NCBI GenBank assembly: GCA_031271815.1 | Contig: JAISVA010000008.1 | Span: 1-35,564, forward strand | From: Prevotellaceae bacterium | Lineage (GTDB): Bacteria; Bacteroidota; Bacteroidia; Bacteroidales; Paludibacteraceae | DNA length: 35,564 nt | Direction of reading: 5' to 3' | Part shown: in pieces, positions 1-9,249 of the stretch | Layout of the letters: each line of letters begins with the position of its first letter | How positions within the stretch are numbered: position 1 is the stretch's first letter | Program-made: the position numbers and the translations under genes | Notes under the pieces: model-generated | Database searches by the model: none | Seen by the model: the letters and a program-made list of their open reading frames with translations, nothing else | What the model was told of the DNA's origin: nothing

Positions 1-3000
1 CCTTCACGGTAATACTCGTAGGTGTAATCGCCCGGTGTATTAGGCAATACGCGAAGAAGAGCGCTGTCTGACGGACAGAAATTTAGAAGCTTAGTAGTAA
101 GGGTAGAGCCGGTTAATTGGCAGTCAGCTGAACCGCAACCGGATACAGCCTGCGCCATAATTTCATTATCGGCGTGCCCCATTAATTTTGCGTAAGCAAT
201 ATTAATAATGGATTCACTGCAATCTTTAACCGTTCCTTCCCACGTGACCGTATATTTTTCGCCGAAAGGGATCGGATTGCTTTTACCCGAAACCAGATTC
301 CAAACGATGGAATCGCCTTGCAATACGCCGCCGTTATCTGCGGTTCCGAAATCTATTTCTGCCGGCTTGCGGTCGATGATGCTCAGGTTGTAGGCGTAGT
401 CGAAGTGGGTATAGATTTTTGAAAAGGAATGAGCTCCGTGCGCATCTCCGCCGGTCATATTTCCATTTTTGAAACCGGCAAACCCGATGCCAACCGGAAG
501 TCCTTCGATCGAGAAGATTGGTGCGTTTGTCGTATCTTTATTTACCCATACGCGCAATAAATCCTCATTGAGATCAATGCGCATGGTAAATGGATTACTT
601 CCACCGTAAACTATGTTTTGAGTGGTTTGCACTACGGTATTATTCACATAACAGGTAAGCTCCATTTGGCTTGTCGTAAGCGGTTTTACCTGCAATGAGA
701 TAGTGGAACCGGAGCCGTCTCTTAATAAAACCTGGAAAGCCGCATAAACCGCAGGATTGCATTCAAATTCCAGGTATCCATTTTTACCTTGTGAGTAGTC
801 GAACATTGCCGTTCCGGTTTGCGTTGAGCCGGATGTTAGATTTCCTCCGGCAATATTCCATTGATTTAATCTCCAATCGCTTGCCATGTCGGTGGCTTTT
901 TTTACAATCGAGCCGTGTGTTTGCTCATATTCAATAGTGTACGAGATTGGATCACCAACTTCGTACTTCTCCTTGTCGGCTGTTTTTATCAAGGTAGTCG
1001 GCACGATTGGTTCAGGCACTTTTGCGCAGGTTACGGTTATTTTGGCAGTGTCGTAAACAGGTGAATTTTTATCGCCCGAAATCCATGCACAGTTGATAAT
1101 ACTTTCGTCGGCTGTTTCACAAGTTTTTCCGGATGGGAAATTGGCTGTTGCAGTAAAGATGATTGAGCCTTTTTGTTTGACTTGCATTTTAGGTATTGAC
1201 CAGATGATAATATCCCTTCCGTCGGTTGTTTGTTGAACTTCCCACGTGGCTTCGAAATCTTTGAGCGGACAATTATTTACAAACTCGCCGAATGTAAGAC
1301 CTTTCGGCAAGGTATCACGTATCTCTACGTTTTCAACATCACGTCCGGGCATCGGTCCGTTGCCTAAGATTCTGCGCCATACGTAGCCGTCGTATTCTTC
1401 TACCAGGATATTCGGAATCTGTTTACTTGATTCCGTACAGCCGCAAGTGAGCCATTTAGTTATCGGTTCTTCGATGGATTTTCCGTTAGTGTCTAACTTT
1501 TGCCACGATGGAGTAACGGGGTAATACAAACCGCCTTTGTCATCGCCGGCAGTAGCATCCCAAGACCAATCGTCTTTCCAATCTACGGTTGAATAATTGT
1601 TTGGGTATAATGCCCACACTCCTCTCAGTGGCGATGTGCCGCCTTTGTGTACACGAGAATTTGGCGGTGGAACCGGATTATTACTGAAATGTCGGGAAGT
1701 GTGCATTGTGGTTGTAATCAACAACGGGGCAAATTGCACACTGATTCGTTGGTTCCAACTGCCGAAAGCATCTTTGCCCGGTACAATATTTTCGTGAGAT
1801 ACGGTGACTCCTGCTTTATCTCCACCTTCATAAATTTCGTTGGATAATTCCCAACCGATACAATCGTTATTGCTGACACAGTAACGATCTAATCCGGCAT
1901 CATTTATATAATAAGAAAAACGGTAATTACCATAATTTATATATGGCTCAATAGCATCGTTAAACAAACGGAACATAAGTTGCAAGCGCGAACCGTCTAT
2001 GCCATTGGCAAAAGCAACATTCACCCTTGGACGACCACCGTCAATCCATCCCACTTCCGATGAATTTTCAAAGTTGATGGTATAAGTAGCCATATTTCCG
2101 CTATTTATCATCGTTCTGTTTATCGTTTTTTCGATTTTTAATGAACGGGCTATCACATCAACACAGTTGCGTTGCATGGTAGGGGTTATGTAGTTTGGGT
2201 ATTCGTTAGAAATCCAGCCGTAGCCGTTGGCACAAGTAATTTCTGCAGTGGTACAATAACGACCGGAAGCATTGTTCCCCGCTTTTAGTTCATAAGAAAC
2301 CTGTCCTCTGGTATCTGTTAATCCTCCTGTTTGAAATCCTTTTACGGATTCGATTTCCCAAGTAACGGTATGTGTAGCTGCATCGTATTTTCCGTTGTTT
2401 GTTGCACTGATGAAAACAAAATCTTCCGGCACTTTTTCTACAATTTTCACTTTTTCGGCATCTACCGAACCGTAATTTCGGTAATCGAGCAAAAATTTGA
2501 TTTGGTCTCCTGCATAACAATAAGTTACGGAATCTTCGATGGCACGATAGATTTTCATATTTGCTTTTGGAAGCATTTGTCCCGGACCCGGATAGTTTCC
2601 GGAAGCAACCATCATGCCCATTTGACGCATCCATCCGTGCATATAAACAGGTGTGGAGCCGAGGTAACGGTCAGTGGAAGAGTTCATTACATCCCAATCT
2701 ATAGAGCACTGACGGTATAACAAACCCATTAGTTCGTAATCTTGTGCTGATACTGCCGAATATATTCCGGTTCCTGATTGCCAGTTCAATACCATAAAAT
2801 CACTTGACTCAATACCTGTCATCGGATCATATTGCCATGTCAATGTTGCTGGTCCGCCATACGGAATTTCAGGGTCTCCGTAAGTAGTACATTTTGAACC
2901 GGCTGCCGGATTCCATCGTGCAGGATCGTTCAAAAATGCCGACATTCTTACTCCTGCATCGTATTCGTGCGTATTGCCACCGGGCACTACTTGATGTGTT

Positions 3001-4190
3001 GTCGGATTCCACGAATAAGTCGGATTTCCATGCCACATATAATTGCAAATTGTTCGCCAAGCATGTCTGTAATCTTCCCCTTGATTGAAATTAGAAAATT
3101 CAGGAACACCATTTACCATTTCAACCCATCCCGCAGTAGGAATTGCTTTGGGATTTTTGGCTAACAACTGCCCCATTAACCAATCGGAAGAGGCTTCAGC
3201 ACGACGAAACTGGTTTATTTCCCACGGATCACCTTTGAATGATTCAGACGGATTGCCATCTAACGACTCTAATAATTCATAGAATTGCTTGAAATAAGCA
3301 GGAGCGTTATAGTCAACGTGCATTTTTGCATCACGTCCCCTTTGAGGATACATACGCATTCCATTAACTACTACCGAATTATTCTCGTTTATAAAATCGG
3401 TTAATTCTCCCTGGCTATTTCCGCCTTTTTGATAACCATCGAATCCAATCATTCCGGATAAATGTTCAAGAGGATCCCTTGTTGGGTCAACGTTAGGATC
3501 TAAAGCCAAAGCGACTAATCCACGAATAATGTCAATCATCTCTTGTTTGTAGGAAATCCGATTTCCACAAGCATCTATCACATAGTCTCCATTTTCGTGT
3601 TTCATAAACTCTCCCCATTGCATATAAGCAACATAAAGTGCAAGAGCTACATCCTCATCTCCATCTGCTGCTGCATCTCCGCCTGTTTGCCCATCCCATA
3701 ATGTTAAATCCCCGTTTATATAATTTGGAAAATTTTCGATACAATCCTTGTAGCGTTTTGTTTTTCGTCGTCTAAAATCATGTGTACGCAACCATAATCC
3801 GTTAAACGTAACTTGGTCTGCCATATAAGCGGCGGCAAGCAAGGCATAACCATCTCCTTCCGTGCAGTCGTAGGGTCTTCCATTGTCAGGAAATGGAACA
3901 GCAATGTATCTTATTCCATCACATTCTTCATTTGTATAAATTAATTCATTAGCATGTATCTGATACGCATCGCGTATATCCTGTTCCATCTCCGCATGAA
4001 CCACCCCCTCGGCATTTTTCGTACCAAGATTTCCAAGGCGGTGATTATCGCCGTAAGCATACTCCAAAAACTGAGGAAAAGGATAATTCGGATTCCCTGA
4101 ATTGATGTGTACGGGCACTTGTGCATGTCCGTTCATCCCCCAAATACAACATAAATATACAAATATAACCCTAAAATACTTGTGTTTCAT
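1..4190 (-). CDS. Secreted multidomain glycoside hydrolase family 8 protein, C-terminus beyond window
   Basis: I translated this strand from the ATG at 4188-4190 and found no stop down to base 1, giving at least 1396 codons with the C-terminus outside the window. Residues 1-24 are a signal peptide ending GHAQ. The next ~450 residues read as a GH8 catalytic domain. DCTEGDGYALLAAAY places the likely acid Glu at residue 111, and AADGDEDVALALYVAYMQWG (from about residue 173) is the Asp-rich GH8 segment. GH8 members cleave beta-1,4 glucan, xylan or chitosan; I cannot tell which substrate applies here. A DUF11-like beta domain follows at ~540-650 and another at ~920-1060. A lectin/LamG-like stretch comes at ~1085-1250, and Cys-rich Ig-like sequence lies at the edge. 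Size and architecture suggest T9SS export, but the sorting domain cannot be seen. A good promoter lies 70-100 bp upstream. Confidence 0.85.
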   Translation of the reverse strand, partial: MKHKYFRVIFVYLCCIWGMNGHAQVPVHINSGNPNYPFPQFLEYAYGDNHRLGNLGTKNAEGVVHAEMEQDIRDAYQIHANELIYTNEECDGIRYIAVPFPDNGRPYDCTEGDGYALLAAAYMADQVTFNGLWLRTHDFRRRKTKRYKDCIENFPNYINGDLTLWDGQTGGDAAADGDEDVALALYVAYMQWGEFMKHENGDYVIDACGNRISYKQEMIDIIRGLVALALDPNVDPTRDPLEHLSGMIGFDGYQKGGNSQGELTDFINENNSVVVNGMRMYPQRGRDAKMHVDYNAPAYFKQFYELLESLDGNPSESFKGDPWEINQFRRAEASSDWLMGQLLAKNPKAIPTAGWVEMVNGVPEFSNFNQGEDYRHAWRTICNYMWHGNPTYSWNPTTHQVVPGGNTHEYDAGVRMSAFLNDPARWNPAAGSKCTTYGDPEIPYGGPATLTWQYDPMTGIESSDFMVLNWQSGTGIYSAVSAQDYELMGLLYRQCSIDWDVMNSSTDRYLGSTPVYMHGWMRQMGMMVASGNYPGPGQMLPKANMKIYRAIEDSVTYCYAGDQIKFLLDYRNYGSVDAEKVKIVEKVPEDFVFISATNNGKYDAATHTVTWEIESVKGFQTGGLTDTRGQVSYELKAGNNASGRYCTTAEITCANGYGWISNEYPNYITPTMQRNCVDVIARSLKIEKTINRTMINSGNMATYTINFENSSEVGWIDGGRPRVNVAFANGIDGSRLQLMFRLFNDAIEPYINYGNYRFSYYINDAGLDRYCVSNNDCIGWELSNEIYEGGDKAGVTVSHENIVPGKDAFGSWNQRISVQFAPLLITTTMHTSRHFSNNPVPPPNSRVHKGGTSPLRGVWALYPNNYSTVDWKDDWSWDATAGDDKGGLYYPVTPSWQKLDTNGKSIEEPITKWLTCGCTESSKQIPNILVEEYDGYVWRRILGNGPMPGRDVENVEIRDTLPKGLTFGEFVNNCPLKDFEATWEVQQTTDGRDIIIWSIPKMQVKQKGSIIFTATANFPSGKTCETADESIINCAWISGDKNSPVYDTAKITVTCAKVPEPIVPTTLIKTADKEKYEVGDPISYTIEYEQTHGSIVKKATDMASDWRLNQWNIAGGNLTSGSTQTGTAMFDYSQGKNGYLEFECNPAVYAAFQVLLRDGSGSTISLQVKPLTTSQMELTCYVNNTVVQTTQNIVYGGSNPFTMRIDLNEDLLRVWVNKDTTNAPIFSIEGLPVGIGFAGFKNGNMTGGDAHGAHSFSKIYTHFDYAYNLSIIDRKPAEIDFGTADNGGVLQGDSIVWNLVSGKSNPIPFGEKYTVTWEGTVKDCSESIINIAYAKLMGHADNEIMAQAVSGCGSADCQLTGSTLTTKLLNFCPSDSALLRVLPNTPGDYTYEYYRE

Positions 4191-4263
4191 GATTTCTTAA
4201 TTTTTTATACGAATCAAAAAATATAAATATAAAACAAATCGAAACGAGCAGATGTTAATTTTT

Positions 4264-4294
4264 CAAAGATACTATTAATAAATCGGTTAACAAA
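4264..4294 (-). promoter_or_regulatory. Bacteroidota promoter of the GH8 gene
   Basis: On the minus strand TATCTTTG (4264-4271) matches TAnnTTTG. A TTTG box at 4291-4294 lies 19 bp upstream. The predicted leader is about 65-70 nt. Confidence 0.7.
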
Positions 4295-4573
4295 TGATTT
4301 TTGTATGCTATACTTTGTTGCCGGTTACATAATTATATTAAAATCTGTAAAATCAGGATAAATACAACTGGAGGCCTTTTTTGTGGCGTATTCTTTTTTA
4401 ACATCTCTTACAATACCGGACATACTTTTTCCAAAATAACCGGGAGTAAATTTGCGTAAATCCGCGTATTTTGCGTTCTTTTTAGACAATCTATGCAAAT
4501 GGGAAAATGTACATTTTCCTTTCACTATTGTTGCAAATCCGTTTGTTACAAAGAATGATTGAGTTAAGCCGGT

Positions 4574-4614
4574 TAAAAAAATAAAGAGGGAAGTCTTTTA
4601 TAAGACTTCCCTCT
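4574..4614 (-). terminator. Intrinsic terminator of the tRNA-Gly/tRNA-Leu transcript
   Basis: A perfect dyad with arms GAGGGAAGTCTT/AAGACTTCCCTC (4586-4613) is followed on the minus strand by a T-rich tract, TTTATTTTTTT. It starts about 5 bp after the tRNA-Leu 3' end. Confidence 0.9.
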
Positions 4615-4617
4615 CTG

Positions 4618-4702
4618 TACCCCGGATGGGACTTGAACCCATACGATCGCAATGATCACAGGATTTTAAGTCCTGCGTGTCTACCAATTCCACCACCAAG
4701 GC
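4618..4702 (-). tRNA. tRNA-Leu (anticodon TAA)
   Basis: An 85-nt class II tRNA. The anticodon stem CAGGA/TCCTG holds loop CTTAAAA with anticodon TAA. The long variable arm pairs GATC with GATC, and the T arm is ATGGG-TTCAAGT-CCCAT. The acceptor stem has several G-U pairs. CCA is not encoded. It is co-transcribed after tRNA-Gly. Confidence 0.93.
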
Positions 4703-4711
4703 ATCCTTGAG

Positions 4712-4784
4712 AGCGGAAGACGGGATTCGAACCCGCGACCCTAACCTTGGCAAGGTTATGCTCTACCAACTGAGCTACTTCCGC
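4712..4784 (-). tRNA. tRNA-Gly (anticodon GCC)
   Basis: A 73-nt cloverleaf with acceptor stem GCGGAAG/CTTCCGC. The anticodon stem TAACC/GGTTA holds loop TTGCCAA with anticodon GCC, and the T loop is TTCGAAT. It is first in a two-tRNA transcript, 9 bp before tRNA-Leu. Confidence 0.95.
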
Positions 4785-4833
4785 GTTCTTGAATTATTTT
4801 TATATGCGACTAACCTCTTTTGATTAGCGAGTG

Positions 4834-4864
4834 CAAAGATAAAATCTATTTTTCAAACTGCAAA
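4834..4864 (-). promoter_or_regulatory. Promoter of the tRNA-Gly/tRNA-Leu operon
   Basis: Minus-strand TATCTTTG (4834-4841) with TTTG at 4861-4864, spacer 19 bp. It lies about 50 bp before the tRNA-Gly 5' end. Confidence 0.7.
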
Positions 4865-5039
4865 AAAATAGGTAAGAAAAAAACAGCATTTTTTCTATTA
4901 AAGTATTTTTTCTTTTAAGGAGTTGATAGCAAACAGGATAATTGAAATCTACATGTAATTAGAATTTCTGTATACATTTACGATATATAAAAAATATACT
5001 TTTTTTGAAAGATAAATATATAAAATGCAGAAAAATTCA

Positions 5040-5068
5040 TTTGAAATTTTTTTATTTCATTATCTTTG
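5040..5068 (+). promoter_or_regulatory. Promoter of the yejM-like gene
   Basis: TTTG at 5040-5043, then TATCTTTG at 5061-5068, spacer 17 bp. The -7 box covers the possible TTG start at 5066, so the ATG at 5093 is the more likely start. Confidence 0.65.
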
Positions 5069-5092
5069 CCCGTTGAAATTCATAAAAAAAGT

Positions 5093-6943
5093 ATGCCAAA
5101 ATCGAGAGATATTGAGGTCAGTCGAAGAGTTTTGCTTAAAGCAGGTATGTGGTTTTTTCTGTTCAATACCGTTTTTGTTCTACTGCTTTCATTTCGCTAT
5201 TTTTCGTTAATTCCCGACGAATTGATTACGGAGCATCCGTTTTATCTCTTTTCGTTAATTCTCAGCCATTTCGTTTTTTTGAGTTTTATTCCCTTTTTCT
5301 TCTTGTATACGCCAATCACGATTTTGACTAAAAATAAGCGGACAAGTATGATTTGCGCAATCATTGGGGTTACGCTTTTGCTGTTTGTACTGATTATTGA
5401 CTCGTATATATTTTCGCTCTACCGCTTTCATATAAACAAGTTTGTCGTCGAGCAGCTGCTGGGTCCGGATGCCGGTCAGGTTTTCGAATTGCCCTTTGTG
5501 CTGTACCTGTTAGCTTTGCTGTTTTTTTCGCTGGTTATTGCCTGCGAGATTTATCTTTTTCGTTTGGCTTATTGGGTAGCAGGAAAAAGCCGGATGCTAT
5601 ACCTGTATGTTATTTGCAGCGTATTGATTGCATTCGGATTATTTACCCAAATCAGGCACGCTTTCGGTGAAGCAACCGGCAACCGGGGAGTAACGGGGCT
5701 TGATAAATATTTTCCGCTTTGTACGCCTCTGAATGCCAATAAATTACTTTCGGTTCTTGGCGTAAAAACAAATAATGAACACATTGATACTGATTTTACC
5801 GGTAAAAAATATGCTTACCCGAAAACGATGCTCCAGACTTCGCCAACCGGAAAAAACATCGCGCTGATTGTGTTGGATTCGTGGCATTACGAGACGTTAG
5901 ACAGCATCACATCGCCTAATCTGTACCGGTTTGCACAAAAAAGCTCGCTCTTTACCCGTCATTACAGTGGCAGTAACGGTACGCGTACCGCTATTTTTTC
6001 CCTCTTTTTCGGGTTGCCGGGAATGTATTGGGACGATTTTCGCGATAAGCAAACCAGTCCCATAATGATTGATGAACTGCAAAAAAACAATTACGACATA
6101 AAACTTTTCCCAAGCGCTTCTCTTCGCAATCCTCCGCTGGATAAAAATGTTTTTGTTACCGTTGCCAACCAATGTTCGGCTACGAAAGGGCTTAATGCCT
6201 GGCAGCGCGACCGGAGTCTGACGAATAATTTTCTCTCGTTTTTGAGAAACAGAAACGAGGCTTCCAAACCGTTTTTCTCGCTGCTGTTCTACGATTCGCT
6301 GCACAGCATGATTATGCCCGAAAGCTTCAAACCTCCCTTTACGCCTACCTGGATGTATCCGAAATACGAATCTTTAGGTAAGGATGTTGATCCGACCAGG
6401 TTTTTTAATCTGTACAAAAATATGGTTTATTATTTGGATACTATTTTCGGAGAATTAATTACGGCAATGGAATCCGAAGGATTGCTCGAAAATACCATTA
6501 TTATCATAACCGGCGACCATGGACAGGAGTTTGACGATAACAGGAAAAATTTCTGGGGACATAACGGCAACTTTTCCGATGCGCAGATACGGACGCCTTT
6601 TATTTACTATTCGCAGGAAAATGAGCCGCAAGTTTATCATCACCTGACAAGCCACTACGATGTAGTCCCAACGTTAATGCAGGAAGTTTTTTCTACACAA
6701 AATCCGGCAAATGACTATTCAATCGGGAAATCGCTTTTCGACAGCACCAAACGCGAATTTCACCTGGTTGACAGCTATATCGCATTCGGAATCATCGACA
6801 CGGCAGGAACGATTACCAATATCTATTACGACGGAAAATATGAGATGCTGGATAAAAAACTGAATCCGTTGAATGAGGTAAATATTAATCCCCAATTGTA
6901 CGAAAAAGCGATGGAGCTGATTACTTCTTTTTATACGGAATAG
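5093..6943 (+). CDS. YejM/PbgA-like inner-membrane sulfatase-fold protein (DUF3413 family)
   Basis: 616 aa from the ATG at 5093, chosen because a promoter covers the longer TTG start. The N-terminal ~210 residues form about five membrane helices; the rest is an alkaline phosphatase/sulfatase-fold periplasmic domain. It aligns with E. coli YejM (586 aa) over features such as MPNL-type SPNLYRFAQ, SGSNGTRTAIFSLFFGLPG and the SASLRNP segment. Metal-site candidates are D262 (in LDSWHYET), T297 (in NGTR, Thr at the nucleophile position) and D475/H476 (GDHGQEF). In E. coli YejM controls LpxC stability, and so lipid A output, with LapB and FtsH, and is not thought to act mainly as an enzyme. Whether that role holds in Bacteroidota is inference. 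It is a single-gene transcript. Confidence 0.85.
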   Translation: MPKSRDIEVSRRVLLKAGMWFFLFNTVFVLLLSFRYFSLIPDELITEHPFYLFSLILSHFVFLSFIPFFFLYTPITILTKNKRTSMICAIIGVTLLLFVLIIDSYIFSLYRFHINKFVVEQLLGPDAGQVFELPFVLYLLALLFFSLVIACEIYLFRLAYWVAGKSRMLYLYVICSVLIAFGLFTQIRHAFGEATGNRGVTGLDKYFPLCTPLNANKLLSVLGVKTNNEHIDTDFTGKKYAYPKTMLQTSPTGKNIALIVLDSWHYETLDSITSPNLYRFAQKSSLFTRHYSGSNGTRTAIFSLFFGLPGMYWDDFRDKQTSPIMIDELQKNNYDIKLFPSASLRNPPLDKNVFVTVANQCSATKGLNAWQRDRSLTNNFLSFLRNRNEASKPFFSLLFYDSLHSMIMPESFKPPFTPTWMYPKYESLGKDVDPTRFFNLYKNMVYYLDTIFGELITAMESEGLLENTIIIITGDHGQEFDDNRKNFWGHNGNFSDAQIRTPFIYYSQENEPQVYHHLTSHYDVVPTLMQEVFSTQNPANDYSIGKSLFDSTKREFHLVDSYIAFGIIDTAGTITNIYYDGKYEMLDKKLNPLNEVNINPQLYEKAMELITSFYTE

Positions 6944-7050
6944 CATTTAGATTTTTGAAAAAAAACGTCCCGTCATATATCCCTTTATTCATTTCCTGAA
7001 AACGTTTTATTGGAAAATTGAAATATCTTTTTTTATCTTCCTGTACAAAA

Positions 7051-7207
7051 AGAGGCTGTCTCAAAAGTCTCTTTGAACGCAGATGACACAGATAACACGG
7101 ATGAATATGGATTTTTATATCGTTGATAATTAGTTATATATAAAATTTCTATTCGTTTGTTATCTGTGAAGATCCGTGTTATCCGCGTTCTTTTGAGACA
7201 GCTCCTT
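7051..7207. repeat. MITE-like imperfect palindrome
   Basis: About 157 bp bounded by inverted ends. The left is AGAGGCTGTCTCAAAAG; the right is its near complement CTTTTGAGACAGCTCC. Inside, GAACGCAGATGACAC on the left is mirrored by GAACGCGGATAACAC read from the right. There is no coding capacity. A decayed relative appears near 34238-34540. The ends look like IS termini, so this may be a deletion derivative of an IS. Confidence 0.75.
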
Positions 7208-7385
7208 CTATATTTTAAGAAAAATCAAATGCATATCCACATTATTACGACTAATGTCAAGGTCAATAATTTTTATTAGTACTGTATAAAAGTCCATGAA
7301 TTTATCACATCTTTATTCATAATGAAATTGTTTTTTGCAATAAAACAAAGGTAAATATCTGTTTTCGTAATTCAATATTACATTA

Positions 7386-7427
7386 AAAATAAAAAGCGTT
7401 GCAACTATTTAATTTACAACGCTTTTA
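7386..7427 (-). terminator. Terminator after the GGGtGRT gene
   Basis: Minus-strand hairpin with AAAAGCGTTG and CAACGCTTTT arms followed by TTTTTATTTTTA, about 30 bp after the stop codon. Confidence 0.8.
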
Positions 7428-7454
7428 TGTTTATCGGGCGAAAGATATTCGCCT

Positions 7455-8465
7455 CTACTTGCTCGCCTCTTCAATCGAAACCGCCACCGCAACAGTAGCT
7501 CCTACCATCGGGTTGTTACCCATTCCGAGGAATCCCATCATCTCTACGTGAGCGGGAACGGATGAAGAACCGGCAAACTGGGCATCGCCGTGCATGCGTC
7601 CCATCGTGTCGGTCATACCATAGGAAGCCGGACCGGCAGCCATATTATCCGGGTGCAACGTACGTCCCGTGCCGCCTCCGGATGCTACTGAGAAGTATTT
7701 CTTACCGTTTTCCATACACTCTTTCTTGTATGTTCCGGCAACCGGGTGCTGGAAGCGGGTTGGGTTGGTTGAGTTACCGGTGATAGATACGTCAACGCCC
7801 TCGGCGCGCATTACGGCAACGCCTTCGCGCACATCGTCCACACCGTAGCATTTTACTTTGGCACGAAGACCGTCGGAATATGCTTTTGTATTCACTACAT
7901 TCAACTCACCTGTGTAGTAGTCAAATTGTGTTTGTACGTAAGTGAAACCGTTGATGCGCGAGATGATCATCGCAGCGTCTTTTCCAAGACCGTTCAGGAT
8001 AACACGCAACGGTTCTTTACGCACTTTGTTTGCCATTTCGGCAATTTTGATTGCGCCTTCGGCAGCAGCGAAAGACTCGTGCCCTGCGAGGAATGCAAAG
8101 CATTTTGTTTCTTCGCGAAGCAGGCGGGCAGCCAGGTTACCGTGTCCGATACCTACTTTACGGTCGTCGGCTACCGAGCCGGTGATACAGAATGACTGCA
8201 AGCCTTCGCCGATCGCTTCGGCGGCATCGGCAGCGTTTGTTGCGCCTTTTTTGATGGCGATGGCAGCGCCTACCACGTAAGCCCATTTGGCATTTTCGAA
8301 GCTGATTGGCTGCGTTTCTTCGCAAATCAGGTAAGGGTCGATGCCTTTTGCGTCACAGATAGCTTCTGCTTCTGCAATATCTTTGATGCCGTAAGAATTT
8401 AATACTTTGTTGATATTAGCAATTCTACGGTCTTGACTTTCAAATTTAATTTCTCTTTTAGCCAT
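7455..8465 (-). CDS. GGGtGRT protein
   Basis: 336 aa. It carries the motif that names the family, GGGTGRT at residues 263-269, followed by the Gly/Met-rich tail typical of the family (MGRMHGDAQFAG, HVEMMGFLGMGNNPMVGATV). No biochemical function is established. It has no signal peptide or membrane segment, so it is cytosolic. It is the second gene of a pair, 19 bp after the IscU/NifU-like gene, with an unusually strong ribosome-binding site for this phylum (AAGGAGG about 10 bp before the ATG). That site and the shared promoter suggest the two are made together. A role linked to Fe-S or redox chemistry is inferred only from the neighbour. A terminator follows. Confidence 0.9.
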   Translation of the reverse strand: MAKREIKFESQDRRIANINKVLNSYGIKDIAEAEAICDAKGIDPYLICEETQPISFENAKWAYVVGAAIAIKKGATNAADAAEAIGEGLQSFCITGSVADDRKVGIGHGNLAARLLREETKCFAFLAGHESFAAAEGAIKIAEMANKVRKEPLRVILNGLGKDAAMIISRINGFTYVQTQFDYYTGELNVVNTKAYSDGLRAKVKCYGVDDVREGVAVMRAEGVDVSITGNSTNPTRFQHPVAGTYKKECMENGKKYFSVASGGGTGRTLHPDNMAAGPASYGMTDTMGRMHGDAQFAGSSSVPAHVEMMGFLGMGNNPMVGATVAVAVSIEEASK

Positions 8466-8484
8466 TTCTTATTTCCTCCTTTTT

Positions 8485-9177
8485 TTAATCGTGACGTGGG
8501 TCAATATATTTAGCGGCTTCTTTGAAGCGACCGTATGTGCCTTTTGCTTTTTCCAATGCTTCGTTTGCATCAACACCTTTTTTGATGCTGTCCATGAATT
8601 TCCCAAGGTGGATAAATTCGTAGCCGATTACTTCGCCGTCTGCATCCAGTGCCATGCGGGTGCAGTAGCCTTCCGCCATTTCGAGGTAACGGGGGCCTTT
8701 AGCCAGTGTTCCGAACATGGTTCCTACCTGCGAGCGAAGCCCTTTTCCCAAGTCTTCCAGTCCGGCTCCAATAGGAAGTCCGCCTTCCGAGAAAGCCGAT
8801 TGCGTACGTCCGTAAACAATCTGAAGGAATAATTCGCGCATCGCTGTGTTAATAGCGTCGCAAACCAAGTCAGTGTTCAAAGCTTCCAGGATTGTTTTTC
8901 CCGGAAGGATTTCGGATGCCATCGCAGCCGAGTGAGTCATGCCCGAACAACCTACTGTCTCGACAAGAGCTTCTTGAATAATGCCGTCTTTTACGTTTAA
9001 TGTCAGTTTGCATGTTCCCTGTTGAGGAGCGCACCAGCCGATACCGTGAGTCAAACCCGAAATGTCTTTCACTTCTTTTGCTCTTACCCATTTACCTTCT
9101 TCCGGTATAGGTGCAGAAGCATGATTTGCTCCTTTTTTCACAACACACATGTGTTCTACTTCGTGAGAATAAATCAT
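8485..9177 (-). CDS. IscU/NifU-like Fe-S cluster assembly scaffold protein
   Basis: 230 aa. Residues ~45-125 match the NifU N-terminal/IscU fold, with TVGCSGMTHSAAMASEILPG (residues 74-93) corresponding to the conserved second-Cys region. Candidate cluster ligands are C49, C56, C77 and C106; C11 lies near the N-terminus. The C-terminal ~100 residues are an extension not present in 128-residue IscU. The canonical family builds [2Fe-2S] clusters and passes them to apo-proteins. No IscS/SufS desulfurase, SufB or ferredoxin gene is nearby, so this is probably a specialised branch tied to the downstream GGGtGRT protein. A consensus promoter lies 70-100 bp upstream. Confidence 0.82.
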   Translation of the reverse strand: MIYSHEVEHMCVVKKGANHASAPIPEEGKWVRAKEVKDISGLTHGIGWCAPQQGTCKLTLNVKDGIIQEALVETVGCSGMTHSAAMASEILPGKTILEALNTDLVCDAINTAMRELFLQIVYGRTQSAFSEGGLPIGAGLEDLGKGLRSQVGTMFGTLAKGPRYLEMAEGYCTRMALDADGEVIGYEFIHLGKFMDSIKKGVDANEALEKAKGTYGRFKEAAKYIDPRHD

Positions 9178-9249
9178 AATTGTTTATTTTTGATAATGAA
9201 AATTTATAGTGTTAAATCCGATGAAATTTCGTTCTGTGAAAAATGCACA

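Larger units (their letters stand above)
4191..4617. other. Non-coding spacer between the GH8 gene and the tRNAs
   Basis: This 427-bp AT-rich spacer holds the GH8 promoter at its left and the tRNA terminator at its right. A 66-codon minus-strand frame at 4325-4525 has no recognisable family, start signal or promoter. I do not call it a gene. Confidence 0.6.
4785..5092. other. Divergent AT-rich spacer between tRNA operon and yejM-like gene
   Basis: About 308 bp that carries the minus-strand tRNA promoter and the plus-strand yejM-like promoter. I see nothing else in it. Confidence 0.6.
6944..7454. other. Convergent spacer with MITE-like repeat and terminator
   Basis: This 511-bp gap between convergent genes holds a palindromic element (7051-7207) and the terminator of the minus-strand GGGtGRT gene. 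The remaining AT-rich DNA shows no coding frame. Confidence 0.7.

Noticed and set aside
2290-2720. Open frames of 114 and 129 codons on the two strands inside the GH8 region
   Set aside because: Both are shadows of the continuous GH8 frame, whose translation shows clear domain motifs across the same bases.
4325-4525. 66-codon minus-strand frame between the GH8 gene and the tRNAs
   Set aside because: No promoter, no ribosome-binding site and no family that I recognise. It lies in AT-rich spacer DNA where such frames arise by chance.
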